Part shown: one piece after another, positions 27,442 to 40,300 of the stretch
Position numbering within the stretch: position 1 is the stretch's first letter
Layout of the letters: the number at the start of each line of letters is the position of its first letter
DNA from: Cymodocea nodosa
Lineage: Eukaryota > Streptophyta > Magnoliopsida > Alismatales > Cymodoceaceae
Reading direction: 5' to 3'
DNA length: 64,000 bases
Assembly: GCA_036874045.1 (NCBI GenBank)
Contig: CM072339.1
Span: 18,855,501 to 18,919,500, forward strand
Made by a program: the position numbers and the translations under genes
The notes under the pieces: model-generated
What the model saw: only the letters and a program-made list of their open reading frames with translations
What the model was told of the DNA's origin: nothing
The model's database searches: none

Positions 27442-27953
27442 CTCGCTAGTTCTCTCGAGTAGATAGAAAGATAGGGAGAGAGAGAGAGATGCGGACAGAG
27501 AGATGAGCTGTCGGATGAGTGGCGTATATGGTGCCGTGCAACGAGACACACAAGTGATCCGGAAAGAAATAAAGGGAGACAACTGGTATATATTTTTCAA
27601 TTTTCCAATGCTTGTAATGTTATTTTTTAGATATAAATTTATTATCAGGGTTCTCGGGTAGAATTCCAGCTTGCGTTTCCTTTTGTTTTTCCAAACAACT
27701 CTCATGCATGCATGTGTTTCTCCTATTCTCCGTTCCACATGTTTCTTAATTAGAACTCGAGCATGCTTTGTTTTTTCAAATTACTTTTAGATCGAACATA
27801 TATATATTCAGTATACTACCAAGTGCAAAAGACTGCAGGCTTATAATTAAAGGAAGAGGTCTTAATTGAGAATCAGAGAAGCGCGCACAGAAAACTAAAG
27901 GCCTTCAAGTCTGTCATCATCAAATAATAGTGCAGTTAAAAGTTGACAATGTT
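27442..27953. other. Upstream region of the second zinc-finger gene
   Basis: This is AT-rich sequence with an (AG)n run at about 27470-27491 in the probable leader and a TATATA near 27587 on the minus strand. No gene was seen. It ends at the hAT target duplication. Confidence 0.5.
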
Positions 27954-30900
27954 ATCGTGTCTAGACATGTAAGTGGGCCGATTTGGGCCACCCTGGTCCA
28001 AAAATCTTAAGCCCGTACGGGTTGCGTGCCGGATTAGGTTGGTTCGAAAAAATAAAAACTTTTTTCACATTCCGTCGTTAAGACGAATGCAAGATTTTTT
28101 TATTTATTTAAATTTTCTTTTAGTAACGGCCGAAAGGTTAACATTTATTTATTTTTATTTACTTATCAGAAATAATAAATATAATAATGGTTAAATTAAT
28201 ATTAACAATAATTTATTAATATAATAATATTAATTACTTTTATAAGTACTATTATAAGTTTTTATAATATAATTAATTTAATATTAATAATTTTTATTTT
28301 TTTTTAATATCTATATTTTTTAGTAAATATATTAAATTAAATTTAAGTATTATTAAATCACAACACTTAAACAAATCAACATAAAATAAATAAATTATTT
28401 CATTTATAAATATATCAACACATTAATGTCAAATCATCATTCATCAATATATTCAAATGCAAGTCATAAAGTTAAAATAAATTATAAATTGAAATTAAAA
28501 TTATATTATAACTTGTTATGACATAAATATTACATCAAATATTTTTATATTTGATTTACATAATTACATTCAAATATTTAAAATTTCAAATTCATCTATA
28601 AAGTTATATTGTTATTGTTTATAAATGTAAGCAAACTCTTAGTCTTTAATACACATTAAAGCTTTTAAAATATTATCTTTTAACATTACTCTTTCATCTA
28701 ATATATTATCATTAATACTAAATGTTTATTCCCATGCTACAAAAGAAGCTAAAATTACTAGTAAATTTTTAACCATTAAAAATAAAATAGGGAATGTATC
28801 TTTTTATTTTTTCCACCAATTAATTACATCAAAATTTATAAAATTAGGATTTTCTCTTACTAAATAGTTATTATTAGTCTTGTTAAATTTAATTAATTTT
28901 TACTTATTTGTTAAGTTAAAATCATTATAATCATAAATAAATATACTAAAATCATAAACTGATGATGATTATGATGTTTATAGTATATAATATGTATATT
29001 GTGTTTGTTGTGTTCCATAACTTTTAATATATAAATCAAATATGTTATTTAAATTTTCTTGTATATTTTCAATTATTATATTAAGTTCTACATTTAAATA
29101 ATTTTGTATTGTAATTATTCATTTTCTAACTATTTTTATTTTAGTCTTAAGATCTAAACAATCATTTAATGTATATAAAAGAGGTATATTATTTAAAAAA
29201 ATATATATTTTATTTTTAGATTATAGGTGTAAAAAATAGATAATTACCATAATTATTAAAAACTCTTACAATATTATATAAATGGTGTATTGCATAAAGA
29301 GAGGTAGAATAATATATTCTTGATAAATATTCTATTACATTATAAAATGATTTTAAAAATTTAATAAAATAATTAATTATTGTAAAATTATTTTCATCTA
29401 ATGGTGTTATACTATCTTTAATTCTACTATTATAATAAGTTTTTATATCTTCTTTATAAGGTAAATAATTATTTAACATTAAATATAAAGAATTCTACCT
29501 ATGAAGAACATCTATTGTAAATGTCCTGTGTAGTAAATCAAAAAAGTATATACAATATTAAATTATTATTGATATCTACCACTAATTAAAATATAAGTTA
29601 ATACAATTCTAATATTTTCTATAAAAAGTTTTATTTCTTTAACACCTATTTGAATTATAAGATTAATTATATGGCACATATATCTTTGGTGAAATAAAGT
29701 AAAGCTATATGGTGGAGTTAATTAATTTTAAAACATAGTAACAATTGTGATATCATTAAATGTATTATCAAATGTAATATTACCTACTTTTGTTTAATTT
29801 TATAAAATTCAAAAATCTTCGTAACAGTAGAAAAGTTATTTTGAGCATTATGTAAATGATTCATTTTTCTAAATTCTATTAATCTTTTTTGTAAAACTCT
29901 ATTATCACTAATAAAATATGTAGTACTAGTAATATATCTTATTTTAGTTCTACCTTTCTAAATATTGTATGTACATACTATAGATATATTAATAGAACAT
30001 ATTATATTTATTAGTTCCATTCTAAATTTATTATAAAAATCAATAATATATTGTCTATTTGTATTTTTAGAAATATTTTTAAATCATTGACAATAAGCTT
30101 GTAAAATATAATCTTAAAAATGTTGACTATCACTAAAATTAATAGGTAAATTTTGAATAGTAATAAATTTAGTATGTAGTTTTCTAGGATTTCTAAAATT
30201 ATAATGTCATTGTGTTACATTAACTTTAAAATTAAAATTAATTTTTGTTTGAATTATTTTATTTTATTTTAATATTTTTAAATAAATGTTTAACTAAATA
30301 TTTAAATAAATGACTTGTACCATTTGAAGCTTTACAAAAGAAGTTTGTATTGTAGATATTGTAGTAAGTTTTCTTTACCACAATGTTGTCTTTTATATCT
30401 TTTATCTTTATTGTAAACTTTAACTATAGAGTAATTTTTTTTTAAAGTTTAAGAGTAATAATTTAAGATACTTTAGCTTCTATAAGTTAGAATTGAGAAT
30501 ATTAATGTTCTAAATGAAATATTGGAAAATCATTGTCATTGGCATTATTAGAGTTGAACTTATTGAAGTTGTGTATCATTTTTGTAAATAGAGGTTGAGT
30601 TGAAAAATGAAAAAAATTTGAAAGCTAAAAGTCTAAAACTTGAAAACTTTGTGTAATTTGTGAAAGAGAAAATTAAGTAAATTGTAAAATTTTTTAAAAA
30701 TCTTTTCCCTTATTTATAAATTTTTATATCTTATTCTTCTTGATCTCCCTTTCTCTTTCCCTCTCCCTCTTTCTCTCCCTCTCAGGTTCAGATATCCAAA
30801 CTTAAAAGACATTTGATTGAATGTTTAGAATTTTCAGCTTATTTGAAAAATTTTAATGTTATTTTTTTAAAATTTATCAATAAAAAAATAATAATATAAT

Positions 30901-31492
30901 AATAGTTATTTTAATAATAACATAATAATAAAATATATAATTTATCAATGTAATGATATAATCTACTGATTATATTAATGCAATATATAATTATTAATAT
31001 AATAATGATAAATATATTATATTTAAGAAGTGATCCACATTATAAAGTTAAAGTTACTTTGATACTATGTGAAATTTTAAATCAAAATTAATTAATAGTA
31101 AGTGATGGATCTTATTATCATATAAGCTTAAGTTTTATTTCAATTTTTTATAACTTACGTGAGTCAAATGAAATAAAAAAAAATAGCAATAACCATTCAA
31201 AATTAATTACATATCATTAAAAATTTTATATTTTACTTAAAAAATTTGAAGTTAATATTTTACTGTTAATCAAATGAAAATGGGTCTACAGGCCTACAGG
31301 CTTGCAGGTCGACCCATGGGCCGACCCCATGACAGCCCATGGACTGGCCTAGTTCGTTAGGCAGAAATTTAAAAATTTCTCGGCCCAACTGGAATTGAGT
31401 TTTTTGGATCAGGTCAAATCAGATCGATCTATTAGAGGTTGAGTCAGGCTAACGCATGTGGATCTAATCTATTTGACATGTTTAATCGTGTA
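27954..31492 (-). mobile_element. hAT transposon with both ends and 8-bp target duplication
   Basis: The element runs from 27962 to 31484 (3523 bp). Its ends are TAGACATGT and, inverted, TAAACATGT, which match at 8 of 9 bases. It is flanked by ATCGTGTC (27954-27961) and ATCGTGTA (31485-31492), a 7/8 match of the 8-bp length expected for hAT. Both ends carry GGGCC-rich subterminal DNA, as in plant hAT elements. The interior reads on the minus strand. A frame at 29216-29479 translates to a hAT core segment (LPYKEDIKTYYNSRI, KSFYNVIEYLSRIYYSTSLY) homologous to [11 protein letters not shown] and ALHHLYQIA in the relic at 15.8 kb. The transposase gene carries many stops and is dead. No insertion of another element was seen inside. 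Confidence 0.88.
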
Positions 31493-33329
31493 CCTTATCC
31501 TTTTTATTTTTGCTCGAGATCACCAAGAAATGCTGAATTAATTCTGTGATTATATATTTTTACCTCTAATTAATGTATATTTGAAATGGTTGAGATCTGA
31601 GAACCTTCAGTTGCACAAGTACCGTATCTTTCTTAATTTTGTTTCTATCGATGTGTCCCTTGCGTATAATTCATGGTTTACAATAGATGGGAAAGACTTG
31701 TTTAACGACCGACTTGGGTCTGTTGACAAAAGCTGTAGTGGCCTTTCTCACGTTACGCGTCATTCATTCACTTTGCTCCCCTTCTTGTTTCCGTGGCATC
31801 TCCCACCGTTGACATTTGTAGGTCTTTAATTTTTTTTTCAAACAAATCAATATGTATAAGAGTCTAGATTTAATTCCTAATTAAATCGATGTGATTTATT
31901 ATGCGCTTACGAGTTTAGGGGACTTTAACAGCGAGCCTAATAATTTAACATCATATATACAGGTTAGATAATATATAATTAGTGTACGCCTATGAATTCA
32001 TACAACTTTGATGAACTTAGTTTTTCTTAGACTTATTTGATTGAGTTGATCTTCGGAATCATTCAGAGATATTCAGATCCAACCTCTCTCTCTCTCTCTT
32101 TTCCTCAGGCAGATACCAAATGCTGATTCCCTTTTCCTTTCTATTGATGGTAGTAGAATAAATAAGGAAGGTAAGAATTGCCTGAATATTAAAAAGTAGG
32201 ACTTAAAAACATTTTATTGGGCTATCAGCTATCATCATCTCCTTTTTGTAAGATAGGTAAAGAATCATTAAAACAGTATAACTCTGATTATGGCAATCCC
32301 ACAGTAAGAGATCAAAAAAATAGTAACAGAGTACAGAAGATTTAAAAATACAACCAGATCAAAAGCAATTTTAAAGCGGTACGACTCAAAAGATGGAGTC
32401 GCACAAGTAATCCAGGGACCCTTCCTCTTCGTCACAGATTAGTGTTGATCGGTACAGATGATTAAAATAGAGTTGTCTGTGAGGGCGTAGTGGGAATTAA
32501 TCCCGAGATGGGATGGAACTTCCTCGGTACTAGCGAAGAGGAATCCGATTCCTGTGCTTCAACGGCAAGTTAGCATTTAAGGTTTGTTATCTGATTCATG
32601 CTCGCTTGTGGGGATTGGTGACGGGCTTCGTAAATTTTCCCGTACTCCGTAAGTTGTTTATTTTTTTGCCCTGTCGATTCAAGAGTGACTCGTTAGTTAT
32701 TCATTATCGATGTTTAATAATAACAACGGCAGTTTTCATCTTCACTAAAATACGATCTTCAACGAGAATTACGGGCATTGTTGTTGTAGTAATTTATTTT
32801 ACCTGTTTTTGTTTTTACGGTAAGGGTAGTTATTTTCGTATCTGGCACTTATTCCCGTTTGATAAAACATCAAGTTCACTAAAAAGTATAAGATTTCATT
32901 CCTCAATCCGAACGGAACAAAAAGGGAATGGGTGGTGAAGAAGCCTTCCACACTTTACCCTCGTGGCCGGCGGCTTCTCGACTCACAGAATTCTGCACTA
33001 ACCAACAATAATTAATTTCCTTTTCAGGAAGAAAAAAACATTTTTTATTTTTTATTTTTTATTTTTTAATACAAAGCAATTTGTATTCCTTATTTATTAG
33101 TGTTCTATGTATAATATATATATATGAATAGTGGGAAATTAGGAAGAGGAATGATTGTATTTTTTGTGACGAGGAGGCACAACCAATAAATCGAAATCAG
33201 TCTCCCGTCTTCTCTCCTCATCTTCCAAGCATCCTCCTCCTCCTCTCCTTCTCTTTCTCTTCCTCTTCCTCTCCCTCTGGAAATAAGACTCCTCGTCTCT
33301 CCTCCTCTTCCTCCACGATCCATGTCATC
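31493..33329. other. Upstream region of the MAPKK gene
   Basis: The region holds a (CT)n run near 32086-32099 and a pyrimidine-rich leader from about 33200 to the MKK start. A TATAATATATATATATG stretch near 33109-33125 may serve as core promoter. A 110-codon frame at 32606-32938 has no recognisable domain and unremarkable composition. Confidence 0.45.
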
Positions 33330-33333
33330 ATGA
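33322..33333 (+). promoter_or_regulatory. Three-codon uORF overlapping the MKK start codon (ATGA)
   Basis: ATG TCA TCA TGA lies just upstream of the MKK ATG, out of frame with it. Its stop TGA (33331-33333) overlaps the main ATG (33330-33332). Ribosomes that start here would stop on top of the real start, so it could damp translation or act by reinitiation. The sequence is certain; any effect is inference. Confidence 0.6.
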
Positions 33334-34442
33334 GACCCGCCACCACCAGCACCGCCGCGTCCTCCCGCCCTCGCCGCCGCCCCGACATATGTCCCCTCCC
33401 CATACCCCGTCGCGACCCCTCTCTCGCCGTCCCCCTCCCACTTCCACCTTCCTCCGTCCCTTCCACAACTACCGCCACCAACACCACAAACTTCTCTTCG
33501 ACAAATATTTCCCACCTGGCTTCCTCTGCCCCCCCTCCCGTCACCTCCACCTCCCACCCCCACCTCTCTGATCTCGAACGCGTTCGCCGAATCGGCTCCG
33601 GATCGGGGGGTACCGTCTGGATGGTGCGCCACCGCCTCACCGGCCGCAACTATGCCCTCAAGGTCGTCTACGGAAACCACGAGGACGCCGTCCGCCGCCA
33701 GATCTGTCGCGAGATCGAGATCCTCCGTAAGGCTGATAACCCTTTTGTTGTCCGCTGCCACGGTATGTACGATCATGCCGGCGAGATCCAGATCCTCCTC
33801 GAGTTCATGGACGGTGGAAGCCTCGAGGGCAGCTGGATCACATCCGAGCCTTACCTTGCTGACGTCGCCTCCCAAGTCCTCCAGGGGCTCGCCTACCTCC
33901 ATAGCCGTAAGATCGTCCATCGCGACATCAAGCCCTCCAACCTCCTCATGCACGGCGGCAGCAAGGTCAAAATCGCGGATTTTGGAGTCTCCAGGATCCT
34001 CGCGCAGACCATGGACCCGTGCAACTCCTCTGTTGGGACCATTGCATACATGAGTCCGGAGAGAATAAACACCGATCTCAACCAGGGGATATACGACGGT
34101 TATGCTGGGGATATTTGGAGCTTTGGCTTGAGTATGCTGGAGTTCTACTTGGGGAGGTTCCCGTTGGGGGACAACGTTGGCCGGCAGGGTGATTGGGCCA
34201 GTTTAATGTGCTCGATTTGTTACTCGCCACCACCTGAGGCGCCAGCCACGGCGTCAAGAGAGTTCCGGAACTTTATCTCTTGTTGTTTACAGAAGGAGCC
34301 AAGGAAGAGGCTTACGGCTATGAGGCTACTTCAGCATCCCTTCATCACGCGAATCACGACGACGGTGGCCAGCGGTAATCAGGGTAGTAGCAGTAGCAGC
34401 TCTAATTTGTATCGAGTTCCTCCTCCGCCCGCCTTCTCATGA
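33330..34442 (+). CDS. MKK5: MAP kinase kinase, MKK4/MKK5 group
   Basis: A 370-residue intronless protein kinase. It activates MAPKs of the MPK3/MPK6 type by dual phosphorylation in stress, immune and developmental cascades. The N terminus has a MAPK docking site of basic then hydrophobic type ([17 protein letters not shown], 13-29). The glycine loop is GSGSGGTV (89-96), with catalytic K111, E128, HRD at 197-199, DFG at 217-219 and SPE at 242-244. The activation loop has the plant MAPKK T-x5-S pattern at T227 and S233 ([12 protein letters not shown]), conserved with Arabidopsis MKK5. A Ser run and a Pro-rich tail end the protein. Lack of introns is normal for this group. GC content falls sharply from the 5' to the 3' part of the gene, as in many monocot genes. 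MKK4 and MKK5 cannot be told apart, so the symbol means the pair. The gene looks intact. Confidence 0.95.
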   Translation: MRPATTSTAASSRPRRRPDICPLPIPRRDPSLAVPLPLPPSSVPSTTTATNTTNFSSTNISHLASSAPPPVTSTSHPHLSDLERVRRIGSGSGGTVWMVRHRLTGRNYALKVVYGNHEDAVRRQICREIEILRKADNPFVVRCHGMYDHAGEIQILLEFMDGGSLEGSWITSEPYLADVASQVLQGLAYLHSRKIVHRDIKPSNLLMHGGSKVKIADFGVSRILAQTMDPCNSSVGTIAYMSPERINTDLNQGIYDGYAGDIWSFGLSMLEFYLGRFPLGDNVGRQGDWASLMCSICYSPPPEAPATASREFRNFISCCLQKEPRKRLTAMRLLQHPFITRITTTVASGNQGSSSSSSNLYRVPPPPAFS

Positions 34443-37388
34443 ACTGACATCAATTCCACCATTGTTGCCCTTTGCAAAACTGCAAAATCCCTGAAGCAGC
34501 GAATCAAAAGAATACCGTGGGTGGGTGGAGATCGTGAGTATGCTCTTCTAGCTGCCTTGGGTAATATTGGCTCTTTTTTCCATGTTCTCTCTCTTTCCTT
34601 CACACCTCAAAGCTTTTTTCCCTCGTCTCCTTCCATGTTCTTCTGGTAACAAGAGACTTCGATCTCCACCTTTCGCTACTTGGCATTCATCTCCATTGGA
34701 CTAATTTTCTTATTCGTGAAGGAAAATTAACTGGTCTAGCTGCTTTGGTGACGGTTGCTTTTGCTGTTTGTCTTTTTGGTGGGTGCTGCCTCGATGGTGG
34801 GGCTTCTTGAGATCCCTCTGCTTTTCCAATAAATTCTTCTTTGATTTCGTCCAGCAAGCTTGCATGATCTTTTTTACGCTGGAAAAGATGTAGCCAGTGG
34901 TTGGAAAATTGTGCTCTTCTTTATGCCGGATGGCGTATGAATGTTGTAGATGACAATTACTATTTTATGGGTGAGAGAGATCACTTCCGTCCATGGGATT
35001 GCATTCGATTGGTACATGAGATACTCTTATTTTATAATTACGTCGATGTCTTTCGTTTATTCCATTTCGGACTAGATTAAAAAGGCAACCGAAAAAGGCA
35101 AATAACAGAGTTGCAGAGCAGGGTAGTGTCAGAGGAGCCTTCTGCAACTTCGGCAATTTTCTTTATATATCTTGATTCCTTATTTATTTTATAATTTTTA
35201 TTTAATTTAAAAGACCTTACAATTTTTCACTTCCAATTTAAAATTATCGTGACGTCCACTAATAAATGTCTTTTCATTTCAATGCTATAGTTGGTTCACG
35301 ACGGTCGATGTAATGATTGCGATATCATATGCAAAAATATAGATTTTTTTAAGTAAATATCAATCTTTAAGAAAGAAGCAAGCAATTGCCCATTTTTAAT
35401 AATGCAAATCCCACATGGTGTAAATTTAAATATGCAGGTGATGTGCAAGTTCTACATCGTCGTCGATTTCATTTTATCTTCGCGTGAAGTGTAGACTAGG
35501 ATTGATTTCCCTTTCATATTTTTCTTGAAGTCATCGATTTCGTACCGTTCCAATTTTATCTCTTAAAGGAACGCGGAACCATCAACTCATCATTCTCTAG
35601 CAACCGCAATTATGCATCTTTACAACACAGACATGAGTGGTTCTGATTTGTTTAGTACTCTCCTAAATGCTTGGCCCCCCCCCCTCGCCCTTTCAGCCTT
35701 TCACTTTTCTAAGTGCTTCGGCATTCTCTACAAAAGGCGGTGTGGCTTTTGTACACTTCCTTGCAAATTGAATTTCTATATACATTACTTCGGTAGATCT
35801 GGTCGTAGCTGTTGAGCTTTTTTATTCCACCGACTGTTTTTTTGCAAGATATCATAAGCTCATCAGACTTATTTTATACTTGTTGGGCTAAATCCCATCA
35901 ACTGTATATATGGTTTAAGCTTACAAATGTCCAAGGGGGGGAGCAAGGAGAAACAGAAGTGGAAGGAGAAAAACATAGTAACGAGATCTTTATTAGTTTT
36001 TCTTTGGTTAGAAGGTAAATTAATCCTTTTCTGTTGCCTAAGCATGCACCTTTTCCTAATATTTCTTGCAAACACAAACCTCCCCTATGTTGCACAGGTG
36101 CTAACCCATTTAAACCCGTGAATAGAAATTTTTCTTGATTTATCAAATGCATGAGAACAAATCCTAACCAATAGCCACTTCTTCATTCACCGTGAAGAAA
36201 ATTTTCTTAAAGTTTAGGCTACCCTTATAAAAGATTACAAGAAAGCTGTCGAAAAAGTTAACAATCTTATTGAGCAGACAGGCAACAAAATCATTGATTA
36301 CTTTAGATGAACTTGAACGAATCTTGAAAAGGGGGAACCAAATTCCATGGAACTTGTCCCCACTTATGGCAACGGATGACCGACTCCTTGGGAATGAGTA
36401 GAAGCGAGTTCCAAACAAATTGAGTGAATAGAAGATGTGAAGTAGAAATTGTTTAAACGAAATAATAACGATTTTTTTGATGTTTTTCTACTGCTAAGGT
36501 TCTTCTAGATGCACATTTCTTCCTCATAAATACATGTGAGGCAGAACAACATAGGTATTATAATAAGATGACTATAAATATATAATAATTTTTTTATTTA
36601 AATTAAATAAGTATTCACCATCGGTCTAAATATATTGAAATTAGTCAATTTTTGCTCATTTAGGACCAAAAGACATAATAAATAGAAATTGAATTAGTTA
36701 TAAATTTTAATCCATAATAGATTCTGCTATAAATTAACGATATAAAGAATTGTTTTTTAAAAAGTAAAAAATGTGGGCACCTATAGCAACATTTTTGCCT
36801 CATAGTAATGTGTATGGGAGGAAGATTCCAAATCAGATGAGAATCCCTGGCCCATGGCAAACAAGGAAAAAAACCTTTTTAAGGAAAAAAAAAAGCAAGA
36901 CATCAAGTACGGGAGGAGAGAGTGATCGTTCAGGGAGTTAAAGTGATAATCTGAAATGGGTCTAGAAGAAACCGCCCAAAAGGCAACGTGTTGAAAGAAA
37001 GAGTCTAATTCAATGTCAACATTCATCACACAGGTTTTTAATGCGAACAATGTAAGATTATTTGACTTCTGAGAGGACCATTTAGCATTGGCACATAACA
37101 GTAATCTGAAATCCGAAGCTGAAGGCAATCTGCATGTCAATTTTTTTCAGTCATGAATTCAAGCGGAATGAATGCATTGCGGAAGAAACCCATTTAGGAG
37201 CCATTTTCATTAAGATATAAATAAGCATATTATTGTTTTCACCAGAAAATACTTAGTTTGCATCATCCTACAATTTCTCACAAGCATACAATCAGAATAA
37301 AACCACCTAAACAAGAGCCATTTCCAAACCAGTTTGTCCTTCCATCGTTAGATATTTGTCCGGTTCACATACCAGGAACAAGACTCGT
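34443..37388. other. Convergent intergenic region between MKK and xylose isomerase
   Basis: The MKK 3' UTR comes first, with a likely AATAAA signal at 34828-34833. The rest is AT-rich with only short frames. The 3' ends of the two flanking genes face each other here. No other gene, RNA or transposon was recognised. Confidence 0.5.
34828..34833 (+). terminator. Probable MKK polyadenylation signal
   Basis: AATAAA lies about 385 bases after the MKK stop codon, followed by a T-rich stretch (TTCTTCTTTGATTTC). Plant signals are loose, so this is one candidate. Confidence 0.4.
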
Positions 37389-40300
37389 CTACAGAGCAGA
37401 CTGGAATATCATCTCGGCAAGTTCCTGCAAAATTGCATACAGGTACTGACTCAGATGCCTTGCCTGATAAGAGACAGTAACATCTAGATGAAATGCTTGT
37501 CTACCTGTCTTCCTGAAGTAATTGTAGGCTCATCCCATTCCATAGCCTTCTTCTCAAGTGTTTCGAAATCAACCTTCCCAGCCTTTCCATAATTAGCAAG
37601 ATTAAATCAATTGTGCTCAACCAATTGAGTATGCTAATGTTAACGTATGTCAATATTCACTAACCTCAACTTGGGCACCAAATTCAGTATCGAAACTCTG
37701 ATAACGCTTACGAACAAGTTCTTCAAGAGAGCCATCCTATCAACATGAATGTGTTAGGCAAAAAAACCAAAATCAAACCAAATTGTCTACAAATGGAGGT
37801 GGACCGAACTGGGAAAGTTCTGCACCTCTATGAGCTTGGCTACATTACGAAGTCCTCGAGCTAGTGTATCCATTCCCAAAATGTGAGCAATGAACATATC
37901 CACGACATCTGTGCTTTCTCTTCGCCTGGTTTATAATGTAAACAGAACAATTAGTACACTTTAACTATCACTATCAATTAGAATTCAAGAGTAATTAGAT
38001 GTAATTTACAATTTCGCATCAAAATTGAAACCACCAGGTGAAAGACCTCCCTGCAAAGAATACATCAATACAATAAGCATGAGTATTCAACCACATCCAC
38101 CAAGGACACCCAATTATAGGGAGTCATTACTTACATTTCTAACCACACTAAGCATAACCAAAGTTGCTTCTGAGATGTCAGTCAGAAATTGATCTGTGTC
38201 CCAACCTGCATTAGAAAAATGCCTTTGTGAAGGTGAAAAATATTCCAGTTTCAATCTTATGCCAGCAAACTAGAGAAAGAGGTGGATCCTTTTATGGAAT
38301 TCAGTCAATACCTATCTGAGGATCGCCTGTATTTGCATCAATATTTCCAAGCAATCCATTGATTCTTGTGGTTTCAAGTTCATGGTGGCAGCTGCAAATG
38401 AAAAGTACTTATCTGCTGGGAAACTCATACAATACTCTAAAAACATAAGAAGGTAACTTTGAAATGGAAAATACCTATGACCAGAAAGTGTAGCATGATT
38501 ACACTCAATGTTCAGCTTGAATTCTCCTGCAGTGATATGGACAATTTGATTATGCAGTTTGCGTGCCAACCAACAACTATAACGATGTGATGGGTGAGGT
38601 TAAAATAAATGAAAGATCCATGCACACTGTTCCATTAGAGAACTAATATACAAAGCACTACATTCACAATTAGCAAAATTCTTCTTTGGGACTGTTTGCT
38701 ATTCAACATTTAGTTTTGTTGTTCCAATATAATTTGAGGATGTGAACCTGAACAAGTATAAACCAGAGAATATTCTTTTATGAATATTAGACAAGAGAAT
38801 ATGAAAGTAGGATTACCAATAAGACCATATTTATGTAGGAAAGCTGTAGTGGTCGCAGCATCCCAATCATATCTGAAACAAAAAAAAAAGCCAAATTAGG
38901 ACAAAGAAGCATAGCATACATATGCTAACGACTTTTCAAATTAAAACATACTGGTGCTTTGTTGGTTCCTGAGGCTTGGGTTCAATAAGAAGTGTCCCTG
39001 AATAAAGGAAACTACAGAGTCAAGTATACTTATTTTGCAGATCAACACACATTATAATGAACATACAAGATACATATACATCTCTTACACGAAAATCATC
39101 TTGCAATCAACCTTACATTCTCAGTAACAAAAGATACATGATCAACGTGGTAATCTTGCCATGGCTGCCTACCTTTTCTATTTTGATGTTTAATGGAAAA
39201 AAAATGAAATAACGCATTTCACATCAAAACTAATCTATCATTGTAGTTTTTAAGTTCTAAGATTGGTCACATTCTAAAAAATGTGGCAAAGAAGCTACAT
39301 ACCATTAAACCCAATCTTTTTCTTCCAGTCAACGGCTGCTTGGAGAAAAGTGGCCTGCAAGACAAAAATCCCTTACAAATTCAAAAACATCGAACAAATT
39401 CACCACTAAAGTTGAGAGAGTAACATTAAATGGAGCAGTATGAATATCAATAGTTTTATGGTGCTAATTGAAGCATATTCAATGATTCCCACCAAGTGAT
39501 CCAGCTCTCTTTTCATGTCAGTGTTCAAGAGGGTCTGGTACCCCTCTCGACCACCCCAAAAGACGTAATTTTCTCCTCCCAAATAATGGGTAACCTGTAG
39601 AGAACAACATTATAACATGCTGAAGGCAAACAAGTAATATATCATGTATTGTTAGACTTCTAACCTCCATCGCTTTCTTAACCTGAGCAGCCGCATATGC
39701 ATACACAGCCAAGTCAGGGCTACAAAAGTAATAAAAATGCATTATATGGTAATAAAATACTTCAGTATGGAAAAAACTTGAATCGTTTTTGAAAGGGATT
39801 GGAAGGCACCTTGTAGCACCTCCATGCATGTAACGAGGATGCACAAATAATTGAGCAGTGCCCCAAAGAGGACGAATCTTAGTTCCCTTTTAACATCACA
39901 CCAGCGGACAATATGATAAAGAAATCAGAGAGGGCAATCAAGTGGAAACACATGATACTAAGGTTGGATTTTTTCATAAGTTCATCAATTTACCTGAAGC
40001 TCCTTTGCAAGAGCAACAATTTCATCCAAATTTGCATTTGACTCCTAATTGCATCCAAAGTATATTGCAAGTATATGTTATAAAAAATCCACAATGGAAT
40101 AATCTACTTGTAAAGGTAAATAGAACAGAATCTTGATTATAATTTGTCATGTTCAGAAGAGAAAATCACAATCATCATAATATTAAAGGGAAGAAATCAC
40201 GTATAAGAAAAAAAATAGGTGAAAAGTTCTTCCCTCTAATATTACATGGATGGACAATTGTAAAAAATAGATTTAACAATAGAAAAATACAGGTAATAAG

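Noticed and set aside
27442-27738. 99-codon N-terminal extension of the second zinc-finger frame
   Set aside because: It contains a run of Ser-Leu from an AG dinucleotide repeat and overlaps a likely TATA box. It is leader or promoter sequence.
32606-32938. 110-codon plus-strand frame upstream of MKK
   Set aside because: The composition is hydrophobic but irregular, with no family resemblance and no supporting splice or promoter signals. It is most likely promoter DNA.
33105-33953. 282-codon open frame antisense to the MKK gene, Gly/Arg/Glu-rich
   Set aside because: It mirrors the GC-rich MKK coding strand. The composition is low-complexity and it matches no family, so it is a shadow of the kinase gene.
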